DNA of 64,000 nucleotides, from the NCBI GenBank assembly GCA_002387205.1, contig DGLA01000020.1, forward strand, positions 14,828 through 78,827. The letters are read 5' to 3'. The translations under genes were made by a program, and so were the position numbers. Position 1 is the stretch's first letter. Each line of letters begins with the position of its first letter. Of the stretch, positions 1-8,874 are shown piece by piece. The notes beneath the pieces were generated by a model. It was not told the origin of the DNA. It saw only the letters and a program-made list of their open reading frames with translations, and did no database searches. The stretch is from Stutzerimonas stutzeri. GTDB taxonomy: Bacteria; Pseudomonadota; Gammaproteobacteria; Pseudomonadales; Pseudomonadaceae.

Positions 1-1
1 G

Positions 2-859
2 CTGATCAGCTCCATGACTGGCGGCGCGGCGCGCGCCACCCAGATCAACCTGAACCTGGCCGAAGCCGCCGAAGCGCTGGGTATCGCCCTGGCCGTCGGC
101 TCCCAACGCATTGCCCTGGAAACCGGTGCCGACCAGGGACTGACCCGACAGCTGCGCCAGTTCGCGCCGACTATCCCGCTTTTGGCCAATTTCGGTGCGG
201 CGCAACTCGTGGCCGGTTACGGCTTGATCGAGGCCCAGCGTGCAGTGGAGATGATTCAGGCTGACGCCTTGATCATCCACCTCAACCCCCTGCAGGAGGC
301 CGTCCAGGTGGGCGGGGATCGTGACTGGCGCGGCGTCCTGCTGGCGATTGAGGCCCTGGCGCTGCGCCTGCCCGTGCCGTTGGTGGCCAAGGAGGTCGGT
401 GCCGGAATCTCGCCTGGCGTGGCGCAGCGATTGCTCGACGCTGGTGTGTCGATCATCGACGTGGCCGGTGCGGGCGGCACCAGCTGGGCAGCCGTGGAGG
501 CCGAACGTACCCGCGATCCACAGCGGCGTGCCATCGCCCAGGCGTTTGCCGGCTGGGGCATCCCCAGCGCCCAGGCGATCGCTGCGGTACGCCGTGCCTG
601 CCCAGGCGCGCATCTGATTGCTTCGGGCGGTATCCGGGACGGCATCGATGCCGCGAAGGCGATTCGTCTCGGTGCCGATCTGGTCGGCCAGGCTGCAGGC
701 GTGCTGGACGCGGCGCTGATCGGGCCGCAGGCGGTAGTGGAACATTTCCAGGTATTGATCGAGCAGCTTCGCATCGCCTGCTTCTGCACCGGTTCGGCTG
801 ATCTGGTGGCCCTGGCGCGCGCGCCACTGTTGCCAACCTTCGATCCGAACGATTTCTGA
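2..859 (+). CDS. fni: Type 2 isopentenyl-diphosphate delta-isomerase (5' partial)
   Basis: FMN- and NAD(P)H-dependent isomerase that interconverts isopentenyl and dimethylallyl diphosphate, supplying the carotenoid pathway. The frame is open to the window edge and reads LISSMTGG at the start, the conserved SSMTGG motif normally 60-80 residues into the family, so the N-terminus is outside the window and the ATG at 14 is not a real start. Further motifs seen are HLNPLQE, KEVGAGIS, DVAGAGGTSW and the flavin phosphate-binding ASGGIRDG stretch. It sits directly upstream of crtX, as in Pantoea-type carotenoid clusters ordered crtE-idi-crtXYIB. Confidence 0.93.
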   Translation: MISSMTGGAARATQINLNLAEAAEALGIALAVGSQRIALETGADQGLTRQLRQFAPTIPLLANFGAAQLVAGYGLIEAQRAVEMIQADALIIHLNPLQEAVQVGGDRDWRGVLLAIEALALRLPVPLVAKEVGAGISPGVAQRLLDAGVSIIDVAGAGGTSWAAVEAERTRDPQRRAIAQAFAGWGIPSAQAIAAVRRACPGAHLIASGGIRDGIDAAKAIRLGADLVGQAAGVLDAALIGPQAVVEHFQVLIEQLRIACFCTGSADLVALARAPLLPTFDPNDF

Positions 860-899
860 TGCGCTTGCAGACTGCCCTTGCCCGGACGGGTTACTTTCG

Positions 900-2189
900 A
901 TGACGCACTTCGCGGTGATTTCGCCGCCGTTTCTCAGCCATCTGCGGGCAATGGAGGCGATCGCTGGCGAGTTGATCGCCCGCGGTCATCGCGTGACCCT
1001 GGTGCAGCAGGCGGATGTTGCAGTGGCGTTGCGCCATCCTCAGCTGGGTTTTGCCCAGGTTGGCGCCGCCTCCCATCCACCAGGCTCGCTCAGCTCGGTG
1101 ATCGACCGCGCCGCGAGGCCCGGCGGGCCCTGGGGAATACGCCGGGTCATTGCCGATATGGCTGCGGCGACCGACATGTTCTGTCGCGAGGCGCCCGCGG
1201 TGCTTCGCTCCATCGGTGCGGAGGTGATCCTTGCGGACCAGATGGAGCCGGGTGGTGGAATGGTGGCCGAGTACCTTGGCCTGCCTTTTGTCTCCGTGGC
1301 CTGCGCATTGCCGGTCAATCGCGAGCCGCTTGTGCCGCTGCCGGTGATGCCCTGGCGGTACCAGCCCACCCCTTGGGGCGAGCAGCTGAACCTGCACAGC
1401 AGCGGTGTCTATGACCGGGCCATGCAGGCGCACGCTGCGGTCATCGCACGCCACGCCGTCGCGTTTGGTCTGCCGCCTCGCCAGCGCCTCGATGAATGCC
1501 TGTCACCGCTGCTGCAGCTGAGCCAGACGACGTCCGGTTTCGATTTCCCGCGCACCGCGTTGCCTGAGCACTGCCATGGCGTCGGCCCTCTGCGTTCGGC
1601 GTTGGCTGACGAGCCGCCGATGGATATCCCGGTCGCAACCGGCAGGCCGTTCGTGTTTGCCTCGCTGGGCACCCTTCAGGGTGATCGCTTCGGCCTGCTC
1701 CATCGGATAGCCGAAGCGTGTCGCGAGCTGGATGTGCAGCTACTGATTGCCCACTGCGGGCGTCTCGATGCGGCGCAGGAACGTCGACTGCTCAAAGCGG
1801 GCGCCAACTGGGTCACCGATTTCGCGCCGCAGCGCGCGGTGCTGGCGCGAGCGGATGCCGTGATTACCCATGCCGGGCTCAACACCGTACTCGATGCGCT
1901 GGAAGCCGGGGTGCCGAGCCTGGCGTTGCCGATCGCTTTCGATCAGCCCGGCGTTGCCGCTCGCGTGGTGCATGCCGGTGTGGGCTTGAAGCTCAATCCT
2001 CGCCTGGCCAGTCGTCGACGCATTGTGCAGGCGCTGCGGCGCCTGCTGCGCGAAGCCGGCTTTGCACAGCGCGCCAGGGAACTGGGCGACGAGGTTCGCG
2101 CTGCCGGTGGTGCACCGCGGGCGGCGCAGTTGATCGAGCAGGCGCTGTGGACCGAATCGCCAGTTGCGCAGGGGGCCGGCCATGGCTGA
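900..2189 (+). CDS. crtX: Zeaxanthin glucosyltransferase CrtX
   Basis: Transfers glucose from UDP-glucose to the hydroxyl groups of zeaxanthin, making mono- and diglucosides that sit in the membrane. The protein is 429 residues, a usual length for CrtX. It has an N-terminal opening (HFAVISPPFLSHLRAMEAIA) typical of GT1 enzymes and the C-terminal nucleotide-sugar signature THAGLNTVLDALEAGVPSLA. Its 3' end overlaps the start of crtY by 8 bases, so the crt genes are probably translated from one transcript. The call rests on the family signature and on the flanking idi, crtY, crtI and crtB; alone it would only be a GT1 glycosyltransferase. Confidence 0.92.
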   Translation: MTHFAVISPPFLSHLRAMEAIAGELIARGHRVTLVQQADVAVALRHPQLGFAQVGAASHPPGSLSSVIDRAARPGGPWGIRRVIADMAAATDMFCREAPAVLRSIGAEVILADQMEPGGGMVAEYLGLPFVSVACALPVNREPLVPLPVMPWRYQPTPWGEQLNLHSSGVYDRAMQAHAAVIARHAVAFGLPPRQRLDECLSPLLQLSQTTSGFDFPRTALPEHCHGVGPLRSALADEPPMDIPVATGRPFVFASLGTLQGDRFGLLHRIAEACRELDVQLLIAHCGRLDAAQERRLLKAGANWVTDFAPQRAVLARADAVITHAGLNTVLDALEAGVPSLALPIAFDQPGVAARVVHAGVGLKLNPRLASRRRIVQALRRLLREAGFAQRARELGDEVRAAGGAPRAAQLIEQALWTESPVAQGAGHG

Positions 2190-3348
2190 TGCGGACCTGA
2201 TCCTGGTTGGCGGTGGTCTGGCCAACGGCCTGTTGGCCCTGCGCCTGCGTCAGCAGCGCCCCGACCTGCGTCTGCTGATACTGGAGCAAGGTGAAACTCT
2301 GGGCGGCAACCACACCTGGTCCTTTCACCAGCACGACCTGGCAGCTTCGCAACATGCGTGGCTGGAGCCTTTGGTATGCAATCGCTGGCCGGGCTACGAA
2401 GTGATCTTTCCGGAACATCGACGGCGTCTGGATAGCAGCTATGCGAGTGTGTTCTCCCACAGATTCCATCAGCACCTTATGGCTGAGCTGGCCGATGGCG
2501 TGCAGCTGAATGCCAGGGTCACGCAGATCGAACCCCGGCAGGTGCGGCTGGCTTCGGGCGAGGTGCTACGGGCTGGCGCGGTGATCAATGGGCGCGGGGT
2601 GCGGCAGACGGAGACGCTGGCGCTGGGCTTCCAGAAATTTCTCGGCCAGGAACTTCGCCTGCAACAGCCGCACGGCGTGCGCGAGCCGATCATCATGGAT
2701 GCCAGCGTCGCCCAGCACGACGGCTATCGCTTCGTCTACGTGTTGCCGCTCAGCACCGACACGCTGCTGATCGAAGACACCTACTACGCCGACGGCGATG
2801 CCGTGGCGCTCGATACGCTGCGTGACAACATTGCCGGCTATGCCAGCGGTCATGGCTGGGCGATCGCCGAGGTGCTGCGTGAAGAGCAGGGCGTATTGCC
2901 CATCGTGCTATCCGGTGACCTGCCGGCGTTCTGGGAAGAGGCGCGCGGCGTGCCGCAGACCGGGCTGTCTGCTGCCCTGTTTCATCCCACCACCGGCTAC
3001 TCGTTGCCCGATGCGGTGCGGCTGGCCGATCACCTGATCACGCTGGATCGCTGGGATGCCGACAGCCTGTTCGCGGCGATTCGCGATTATTCGATGCTGC
3101 AATGGCGGCAGCGCGGATTCTTCCGTTTGCTCAACCGCATGCTGTTCATGGCCGGCCCGGCGGATCGCCGCTGGGCCGTGATGCAGCGCTTCTACCGCCT
3201 GCGTGAACCCCTGATCCGGCGCTTCTACGCGGCAGACCTGACGACCTGGGACCGCTTGCGCATCGTCTCGGGCAAACCTCCCGTGCCGGTGGGTGAAGCG
3301 CTGCGTGCGCTGGCCGCTGGCAACTTGCACCAAAAGGACAAAGGATGA
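2182..3348 (+). CDS. crtY: Lycopene beta-cyclase CrtY
   Basis: Cyclises both ends of lycopene to give beta-carotene, using FAD in the reduced form. The N-terminus carries the dinucleotide-binding fingerprint DLILVGGGLANGLLALRL, followed by NHTWSFH, typical of the proteobacterial CrtY family; 388 residues is a normal length. I start it at the ATG at 2182 (MADADLILVGGG) rather than at 2164, because the fingerprint should lie close to the N-terminus and a purine-rich GGGGG lies just upstream. It overlaps crtX by 8 bases, and its stop overlaps the crtI start (ATGA). Confidence 0.92.
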   Translation: MADADLILVGGGLANGLLALRLRQQRPDLRLLILEQGETLGGNHTWSFHQHDLAASQHAWLEPLVCNRWPGYEVIFPEHRRRLDSSYASVFSHRFHQHLMAELADGVQLNARVTQIEPRQVRLASGEVLRAGAVINGRGVRQTETLALGFQKFLGQELRLQQPHGVREPIIMDASVAQHDGYRFVYVLPLSTDTLLIEDTYYADGDAVALDTLRDNIAGYASGHGWAIAEVLREEQGVLPIVLSGDLPAFWEEARGVPQTGLSAALFHPTTGYSLPDAVRLADHLITLDRWDADSLFAAIRDYSMLQWRQRGFFRLLNRMLFMAGPADRRWAVMQRFYRLREPLIRRFYAADLTTWDRLRIVSGKPPVPVGEALRALAAGNLHQKDKG

Positions 3349-4862
3349 ACGAGAGAACAGGCGGTGTGCGGCGGGCCGTGGTCATCGGCGCCGGCTTCGG
3401 CGGGTTGGCGCTGGCTATTCGCCTGCAACGCGCCGGCATCCAGACCACGCTGCTGGAGAAGCGCGACAAGCCGGGCGGCCGCGCCTACGTCTATCACGAC
3501 CAGGGCTTTACCTTCGATGCCGGCCCGACGGTGATCACCGATCCGCCGGCACTGGAAGAACTCTTCAGCGGCGCCGGCAAGCGCATGGCCGACTACGTCG
3601 AGCTGCTGCCGGTCAGCCCCTTCTACCGGCTGTGCTGGGAGGACGGCTACAGCTTCGACTACGTCAACGACCAGGCCCAGCTGGACCGGCAGATCCACGC
3701 GCTCAACCCTCGTGACGTCGCCGGCTATCAGCGCTTTCTCGCCTATTCGCGGGCGGTGTACGAGGAGGGCTACGTCAAGCTCGGCACCGTGCCCTTTCTG
3801 TCGTTTCGCAGCATGATTGGCGTCGCGCCGCAGCTGGCCAAGCTGCAGGCCTGGCGCAACGTGTACAGCATGGTGGCCAAATTCGTGGAGAGCGATCGGC
3901 TGCGCCAGGCGCTGTCCTTTCACTCGCTGCTGGTGGGTGGCAATCCGTTCGAGACCTCCTCGATCTATGCGCTGATCCATGCGCTGGAGCGTCAGGGCGG
4001 TGTCTGGTTTCCCCGCGGCGGCACCGGGGCGCTGGTGCAGGGCATGGTCCGGCTGTTCGAAGATCTGGGCGGCAGGCTGGAACTCAATGCCGAGGTAGCG
4101 CGGATCGAGCTGGAGGCTGGACGCGCGAAGGCCGTGATCACGGGTGACGGTCGCCGCTTCGACACCGATGCAGTGGCCTCCAACGCGGATGTGGTCAACA
4201 CCTACAAGCAGCTGCTCGGGCATGAGGAGCGTGGTCGCGACGAGGCCAAACGGCTCTCAGGCAAGCGTTTCTCGATGTCACTGTTCGTCATCCATTTCGG
4301 CCTCAAGCGCCGCCATGAGCACCTTCAGCATCACACGGTGTGCTTCGGCCCGCGCTACCGCGAGCTGATAGACGAGATATTCAAGCGCGAGACGCTGGCC
4401 GACGACTTTTCCCTCTACCTGCACGCGCCCTGCGTCACCGATCCTTCGCTGGCGCCGGAAGGCTGCGCCAGCCATTACGTGCTGGCGCCGGTGCCGCACC
4501 TGGGCACGGCGGATATCGACTGGGCGGTGGAAGGGCCGAAATACCGCGACCGCATCTTCGAATACCTCGAGCGCCACTACATCCCGGGCCTGCGCGGCGA
4601 TCTGGTGACCCACCGGATCTTCACGCCACAGGATTTCCGCGACGAGCTCAATGCCCATCTCGGGTCGGCGTTTTCGCTGGAGCCGATCCTCACCCAGAGC
4701 GCCTGGTTCCGCCCGCACAACCGCGATGATGTGATTCCCAACCTCTATATCGTCGGCGCCGGCACGCATCCCGGCGCCGGCGTGCCGGGCGTCGTAGGTT
4801 CGGCCAAGGCCACCGCGGGGCTGATGCTGGAGGACTTCATGTTGAAGGAGCAGGCCGGATGA
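3345..4862 (+). CDS. crtI: Phytoene desaturase CrtI
   Basis: FAD-dependent desaturase that takes phytoene through four desaturations to lycopene. The N-terminus has the FAD-binding motif VVIGAGFGGLALAIRLQRAG followed by EKRDKPGGRAYV and DAGPTVITDP. The C-terminus has the bacterial phytoene dehydrogenase signature NLYIVGAGTHPGAGVPGV. At 505 residues it is full length. Both ends show ATGA overlaps, with crtY before and crtB after, so the genes are translationally coupled. No missing motif was seen. Confidence 0.96.
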   Translation: MNERTGGVRRAVVIGAGFGGLALAIRLQRAGIQTTLLEKRDKPGGRAYVYHDQGFTFDAGPTVITDPPALEELFSGAGKRMADYVELLPVSPFYRLCWEDGYSFDYVNDQAQLDRQIHALNPRDVAGYQRFLAYSRAVYEEGYVKLGTVPFLSFRSMIGVAPQLAKLQAWRNVYSMVAKFVESDRLRQALSFHSLLVGGNPFETSSIYALIHALERQGGVWFPRGGTGALVQGMVRLFEDLGGRLELNAEVARIELEAGRAKAVITGDGRRFDTDAVASNADVVNTYKQLLGHEERGRDEAKRLSGKRFSMSLFVIHFGLKRRHEHLQHHTVCFGPRYRELIDEIFKRETLADDFSLYLHAPCVTDPSLAPEGCASHYVLAPVPHLGTADIDWAVEGPKYRDRIFEYLERHYIPGLRGDLVTHRIFTPQDFRDELNAHLGSAFSLEPILTQSAWFRPHNRDDVIPNLYIVGAGTHPGAGVPGVVGSAKATAGLMLEDFMLKEQAG

Positions 4863-5785
4863 ACGACCGGGTAATCGACCACTCGACCCAGGCGATCAAT
4901 GTCGGCTCCAAGAGCTTCGCCGCAGCGGCGAAGCTGTTCGACGAGCGTACTCGCCAGAGCGCCGTGATGCTCTATGCCTGGTGCCGTCATTGCGATGATG
5001 TGATCGACGGGCAGACCCTCGGTCATGGCCAGGTCGAGGGTGATCGCTCCTCCGGCGAAGCGCGATTGGCCGAGCTGGTGGACCTCACGGAGCGCGCCTA
5101 TGCCGGTGAGCCGATGAGCGACCCGGCCTTTGCTGCGTTTCAGCAGGTCGTTCAGCGCCACCAGATCCCCAAGCGATACCCGCTTGAGCATCTCGCCGGT
5201 TTTCGCATGGACGTGCTGGACTATCGCTACCAGACCCTCGACGACACCTTGCTGTATTGCTATCGGGTTGCCGGCGTGGTGGGCCTGATGATGGCGCGGG
5301 TGATGGGCGCCGAAGCGGAGGCGACGCTGGATCGGGCCTGTGATCTAGGTCTCGCATTCCAGCTGACCAACATTGCCCGGGATATCGTCGAGGATGCGCA
5401 GATCGGCCGTGTCTACCTGCCGGCCGAGTGGCTGGCCGAAGTGGGCATCCCTGAAGATGAGATCGCGCTACCTGAGCATCGTGCGGCATTGGCCACGCTG
5501 GCAGCGCGACTGGTGGATCTGGCCGAACCCTACTATCGCTCGGCGTCGCAGGGCCTGCGCGATCTGCCGCTGCGCTCGGCCTGGTCGATTGCCACGGCCC
5601 ATGGCGTCTACCGGCAGATCGGTGTCGAGGTGAAGGCGCGCGGTGCGGCGGCCTGGGATACCCGTGTGTCCACCAGCAGCGCGCAGAAACTGCAGTTCCT
5701 GCTCGGCGGCGGTGTGCTGGCGCTGGCCTCGCGGCGGATGCAGGTCAGGCCGCGTCCCGACGATCTCTGGAGACGTCCTCGCTAG
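4859..5785 (+). CDS. crtB: Phytoene synthase CrtB
   Basis: Condenses two geranylgeranyl diphosphates to phytoene, the first committed carotenoid step. Both aspartate-rich motifs for Mg-diphosphate binding are visible: DDVID at residues 46-50 and the downstream NIARDIVEDA. The length, 308 residues, is typical. The start ATG overlaps the crtI stop by four bases. Its last 41 bases are also antisense-coding for the end of the convergent crtZ. The substrate would come from CrtE, which is not in this window and is expected upstream. Confidence 0.96.
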   Translation: MNDRVIDHSTQAINVGSKSFAAAAKLFDERTRQSAVMLYAWCRHCDDVIDGQTLGHGQVEGDRSSGEARLAELVDLTERAYAGEPMSDPAFAAFQQVVQRHQIPKRYPLEHLAGFRMDVLDYRYQTLDDTLLYCYRVAGVVGLMMARVMGAEAEATLDRACDLGLAFQLTNIARDIVEDAQIGRVYLPAEWLAEVGIPEDEIALPEHRAALATLAARLVDLAEPYYRSASQGLRDLPLRSAWSIATAHGVYRQIGVEVKARGAAAWDTRVSTSSAQKLQFLLGGGVLALASRRMQVRPRPDDLWRRPR

Positions 5786-6278
5786 ATGCACCCTGGTGCT
5801 TGCGCAACGGCCCGTCGTGCAGCTCGCGCAGCTGGCGCTTGAGGACCGGCAATGGCGGCGCGTAGAGAAAGCCGAAGGACACGCAACGCTCCTTGCCCTC
5901 CACCGCGTGGTGCAGGCGGTGCGCCTGATACAGGCGCTTGAGATAACCGTTGCGCGGCACGTAGCGCAGCGGCCAGCGGTGGTGGACAAGGCCATCATGG
6001 GCGACGAAATAGAGCGCGCCATAAGCGGTCATGCCAGCCCCGATCCACTCGAGCGGGTGATAACCCGCCGTGCCGAGGGCGATCAGCAGGATCGCGACCC
6101 CGGCGAACACCACCGCATACAGATCGTTCTTCTCGAACCACCCCGTACGCGGCTCATGGTGCGACTTGTGCCAGCCCCAACCCCAGCCGTGCATCACGTA
6201 CTTGTGCGCCCACCAGGCGAACAGCTCCATGCCGGCCAGGGTGGCGAGAAAAACCAGTGTATTGGTCAGCACGGTCAT
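5745..6278 (-). CDS. crtZ: Beta-carotene hydroxylase CrtZ
   Basis: Membrane di-iron hydroxylase that adds hydroxyls at C3 and C3' of beta-carotene to give zeaxanthin, the acceptor for CrtX. The histidine clusters of the fatty acid hydroxylase superfamily are all present: HKYVMH, WHKSHHEP, HDGLVHH and HRLHH. Hydrophobic stretches lie at the N-terminus (TNTLVFLATLAGMELFAWWA) and in the middle. The length, 177 residues, fits the bacterial family. It is transcribed against the crtXYIB genes and its 3' end overlaps that of crtB, the same arrangement as in Pantoea clusters. Confidence 0.95.
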   Translation of the reverse strand: MTVLTNTLVFLATLAGMELFAWWAHKYVMHGWGWGWHKSHHEPRTGWFEKNDLYAVVFAGVAILLIALGTAGYHPLEWIGAGMTAYGALYFVAHDGLVHHRWPLRYVPRNGYLKRLYQAHRLHHAVEGKERCVSFGFLYAPPLPVLKRQLRELHDGPLRKHQGASSEDVSRDRRDAA

Positions 6279-6375
6279 ATTCGATCCGTTCGTTTGCAGG
6301 TGGGCCTAGTCTACGCCTTGCGCGGCGCCAGTCGAGACCGGTGCCGACGCTTGGCGTGCGCTCGACTTTGCTCCT

Positions 6376-7419
6376 TCAGCCTTGCCATCCGATGGCCAGC
6401 GCCTGGGTCAGTTGTGCAGCTGGAATGGCTTGGCAGCCGCTGACGTTCTGTCCCGCCCATAGTGGCGAGAAGTGGTTGATCCTTTCTGGCTCGGCACTGC
6501 TGCGCAGGCTGGCGATGGCGTTGCCGGCCAGAGGGAAGGCCGGCACCTCTGCGGGCCTGGGGCCCAGCTCGCGCATGAGCCGATTGACGATGCCGCGGGC
6601 AGGGCGGCCCGAGAACAAGGTCGTCAGCAAGGTGTGCTCTGCGGCCGGACTTTGCAGCGCTTGGCGGTGCAATGGGCTGGCGCGGCTCTCATCACATAGC
6701 AAGTAAGCGGTGCCAACCTGCACGCCGGCTGCGCCGAGGGCTTTAGCAGCGGCGACACCAGAGGCGTCGGCGATGCCACCGGCGGCGATCACCGGGATAT
6801 CCAGCGCACCCACCAGCTGCGGCAATAAAGCAAAGGTGCCGACCTGGCCGTCGATATCGTCGTTGAGAAACATGCCGCGGTGGCCTCCCGCTTCCAGGCC
6901 CTGAGCGATCACCGCATCGACACCCTGCGCCTGCAGCCAGCGGCCTTCTTCAAGGGTTGTAGCGCTGGAGAGGATACTGGCGCCGGTGGCCCTCACGCGT
7001 TGCAGAAGCTGCGGGTCGGGCAAGCCAAAGTGAAAGCTGACGACCGCAGGACGGTGCCGCTCCAGCACCTCGGCCATTGCCGTGTCGAAAGGCTTGCGGG
7101 TCGCGCCGGTGGGAATGCTGGCGGGGTCGATCCCATGCTCCTCAAGATATGGTGCCAGCAGCATCAGCCAGGCCTGATTGCGTGCGGCGTCCTGAGCTGG
7201 CGGCTTGTGGCAAAAGAAGTTGAGGTTGTAGGGCTTGGCCGTCAGCGCGGCCATGGCAGTCAGCTCGACGTCCAGCGTCTCGGCGTTGAGTATGCCGGCC
7301 GGAATCGATCCCAGCCCGCCGGCCCCGGACACCGCGGCGGCGAGTTGATGGTTCTGCGAGCCGGCCATCGGCGCCTGGATGATGGGTAGGGCGATCTGGA
7401 AGAGGTCTCGAATGTCCAT
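6376..7419 (-). CDS. NAD(P)H-dependent flavin oxidoreductase / nitronate monooxygenase family
   Basis: FMN-containing TIM-barrel enzyme of the 2-nitropropane dioxygenase/nitronate monooxygenase family. Visible motifs are the N-terminal PIIQAPMAGSQN, the central AIAQGLEAGGHRG around the catalytic histidine, AAGGIADASG and the phosphate-binding GAAGVQVGTAYLLCDES. Some relatives oxidise alkyl nitronates, others act as NADH:quinone reductases; the sequence alone does not separate them. I start it at 7419 (MDIRDLFQIALPIIQ), giving 347 residues, because the open frame upstream to 7746 carries no family sequence and crosses the start of divergent rlmJ. Confidence 0.85.
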   Translation of the reverse strand: MDIRDLFQIALPIIQAPMAGSQNHQLAAAVSGAGGLGSIPAGILNAETLDVELTAMAALTAKPYNLNFFCHKPPAQDAARNQAWLMLLAPYLEEHGIDPASIPTGATRKPFDTAMAEVLERHRPAVVSFHFGLPDPQLLQRVRATGASILSSATTLEEGRWLQAQGVDAVIAQGLEAGGHRGMFLNDDIDGQVGTFALLPQLVGALDIPVIAAGGIADASGVAAAKALGAAGVQVGTAYLLCDESRASPLHRQALQSPAAEHTLLTTLFSGRPARGIVNRLMRELGPRPAEVPAFPLAGNAIASLRSSAEPERINHFSPLWAGQNVSGCQAIPAAQLTQALAIGWQG

Positions 7420-7560
7420 CAAAGCGTCCTGGTTGGCTGGCGGGTAGACACTGTAGCAGCCACCTGTCGACGTTATGCATCCTTGGCCGCCATGCATTTC
7501 GTCCAGCCCCTGCGAATCCTGGCCGGCGCAGTTAGACTGTGCGCTCTTCAGGAGTGCCCG

Positions 7561-8406
7561 ATGAACTACCGCCACGCTTTTCACGCCGGCAACCACGCCG
7601 ACGTCTTCAAACATCTCGTGTTGTCCCGCCTGTTTGCCATGCTCGCCCGCAAAGAGGCGCCGTTCGCCTATCTCGACAGCCATGCCGGCGTCGGCCTGTA
7701 TGACCTGGCGGGCGACCAGGCCAGCCGCACCGGCGAATGGCTGCAAGGCATTGCGCGCCTGTGGCAGGCCGAGGGCGTCCCGGCAATGGCCGAGAACTAC
7801 CTGAATGTGATCCGCGCGCTCAATCCCGACGGAGAACTGCGTTATTACCCCGGCTCTCCGGAGCTGGCGCGACAGCTAACGCGCCCGCAGGATCGCCTGC
7901 AGCTCAACGAGAAACACCCCGAAGACGGCCGTCTGCTGAAGGACAATATGGCCGGCGATCGACGTGTTGCGGTGCATCTGGGCGAGGGGTGGCATGTGCC
8001 GCGGGCCTTGATGCCGACTCAAGAAAAACGCGTCGTATTGCTGGTAGATCCACCGTTCGAAAAGGCTGACGAACTGAGCCGGTGCGTTCAGGCGTTGATG
8101 GAGGCGTTGGGGCGCATGCGCCAGACCATCGGCGTGATCTGGTATCCGATCAAGGATGAGCGCCAGCTCAAGCGCTTCTACCAGGACCTGTCGCGCAGCG
8201 GTGCGCCCAAACTGCTGCGAGCCGAGCTATTCGTTCATCCCACCGATGATGCACTGCGGCTCAATGGCTCGGGTCTTGCGATCAGCAATCCGCCGTGGGG
8301 GCTGGAGGAAGAACTGCGCGAGCTACTGCCCTGGCTGGCAGAGCTGCTCGGGCAGAGCGAGGGTGGCTGGCGGTTGGACTGGTTGGTTGAAGAGAAGCAG
8401 CTGTAA
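7561..8406 (+). CDS. rlmJ: 23S rRNA (adenine(2030)-N(6))-methyltransferase RlmJ
   Basis: SAM-dependent methyltransferase that modifies A2030 of 23S rRNA. The start MNYRHAFHAGNHADVFKHL is the highly conserved RlmJ N-terminus, preceded by CAGGAG at good spacing, so the upstream open frame from 7483 is not part of it. The catalytic region VDPPFE is present. Length 281 residues is normal. The C-terminus reads WLVEEKQL; the 15 bases coding the start of this tail (8380-8394) recur twice downstream, each followed by a different short ending, showing that the repeat array began by copying the 3' end of this gene. Confidence 0.95.
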   Translation: MNYRHAFHAGNHADVFKHLVLSRLFAMLARKEAPFAYLDSHAGVGLYDLAGDQASRTGEWLQGIARLWQAEGVPAMAENYLNVIRALNPDGELRYYPGSPELARQLTRPQDRLQLNEKHPEDGRLLKDNMAGDRRVAVHLGEGWHVPRALMPTQEKRVVLLVDPPFEKADELSRCVQALMEALGRMRQTIGVIWYPIKDERQLKRFYQDLSRSGAPKLLRAELFVHPTDDALRLNGSGLAISNPPWGLEEELRELLPWLAELLGQSEGGWRLDWLVEEKQL

Positions 8407-8408
8407 GA

Positions 8409-8470
8409 CGGAAGCCGGAAGCAGGAAGCAGGAAGCAGGAAGCAGGAAGCAGGAAGCAGGAAGCCTGAAG
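8409..8470. repeat. Heptamer simple-sequence repeat 3' of rlmJ
   Basis: Six perfect tandem copies of GCAGGAA occupy 8421-8462, with degenerate copies on either side, starting two bases after the rlmJ stop codon. The unit is seven bases, so copy-number change here could not affect a coding frame. Similar heptamers occur 3' of several other genes in the window. Confidence 0.93.
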
Positions 8471-8488
8471 CGGAAATGCGTGCAGGCT

Positions 8489-8607
8489 CGTAGGGTGGAT
8501 GTCGCTTTTTACATCCACCGTGCATGGTTTGGTGGGGCGCCATCCGGTGGGTCGCCACCTGATTGGAACGCCACCCGGTGGATCGGTGAAGCGTGATCCA
8601 CCCTACG
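8489..8607. repeat. 119-bp inverted-repeat element, array copy 1
   Basis: Begins CGTAGGGTGGATGTCGC and ends GCGTGATCCACCCTACG, which are near-perfect inverted repeats (15 of 17). Inside lies a second dyad, GTGGATGT/ACATCCAC around CGCTTTTT, and several CCGGTGG/CCACC segments. No coding capacity. It resembles the non-autonomous REP/MITE-type repeats common in the P. stutzeri group. Copies 2 and 3 follow at exactly 193 bp intervals. Confidence 0.88.
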
Positions 8608-8681
8608 AAACTTCCAGCTTTGGTTGGTTGAAGAGCGTAAAGCCGAATAAAGCGCTGGAGGCTTGAAGGCTGGACGAGGCT
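8608..8681. repeat. 74-bp spacer with rlmJ-tail copy (1)
   Basis: Separates element copies 1 and 2. Positions 8621-8635 repeat 15 bases of the rlmJ 3' end exactly and, read in the same frame, encode WLVEERKAE and a stop, a different ending from the WLVEEKQL of the intact gene. Downstream are degenerate heptamer remnants (GGAGGCTTGAAGGCTGG). The second spacer at 8801-8874 differs at one base. Confidence 0.85.
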
Positions 8682-8800
8682 CGTAGGGTGGATGTCGCTT
8701 TTTACATCCACCGTGCATGGTTTGGTGGGGCGCCATCCGGTGGGCCGCCACCTGATTGGAACGCCACCTGGTGGATCGGTGAAGCGTGATCCACCCTACG
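8682..8800. repeat. 119-bp inverted-repeat element, array copy 2
   Basis: Same length and ends as copy 1, with two base differences by eye. The copy plus its preceding spacer forms the 193-bp tandem unit. Confidence 0.88.
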
Positions 8801-8874
8801 AAACTTCCAGCTTTGGTTGGTTGAAGAGCGTAAAGCCGAATAAAGCCCTGGAGGCTTGAAGGCTGGACGAGGCT
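8801..8874. repeat. 74-bp spacer with rlmJ-tail copy (2)
   Basis: Near-identical to the spacer at 8608-8681, one base different. It again contains the 15-base rlmJ-tail match at 8814-8828 followed by codons for RKAE and a stop. Confidence 0.85.

Noticed and set aside
3225..4223. 332-residue minus-strand open frame opposite crtI
   Set aside because: Antisense to crtI with its intact FAD motif.
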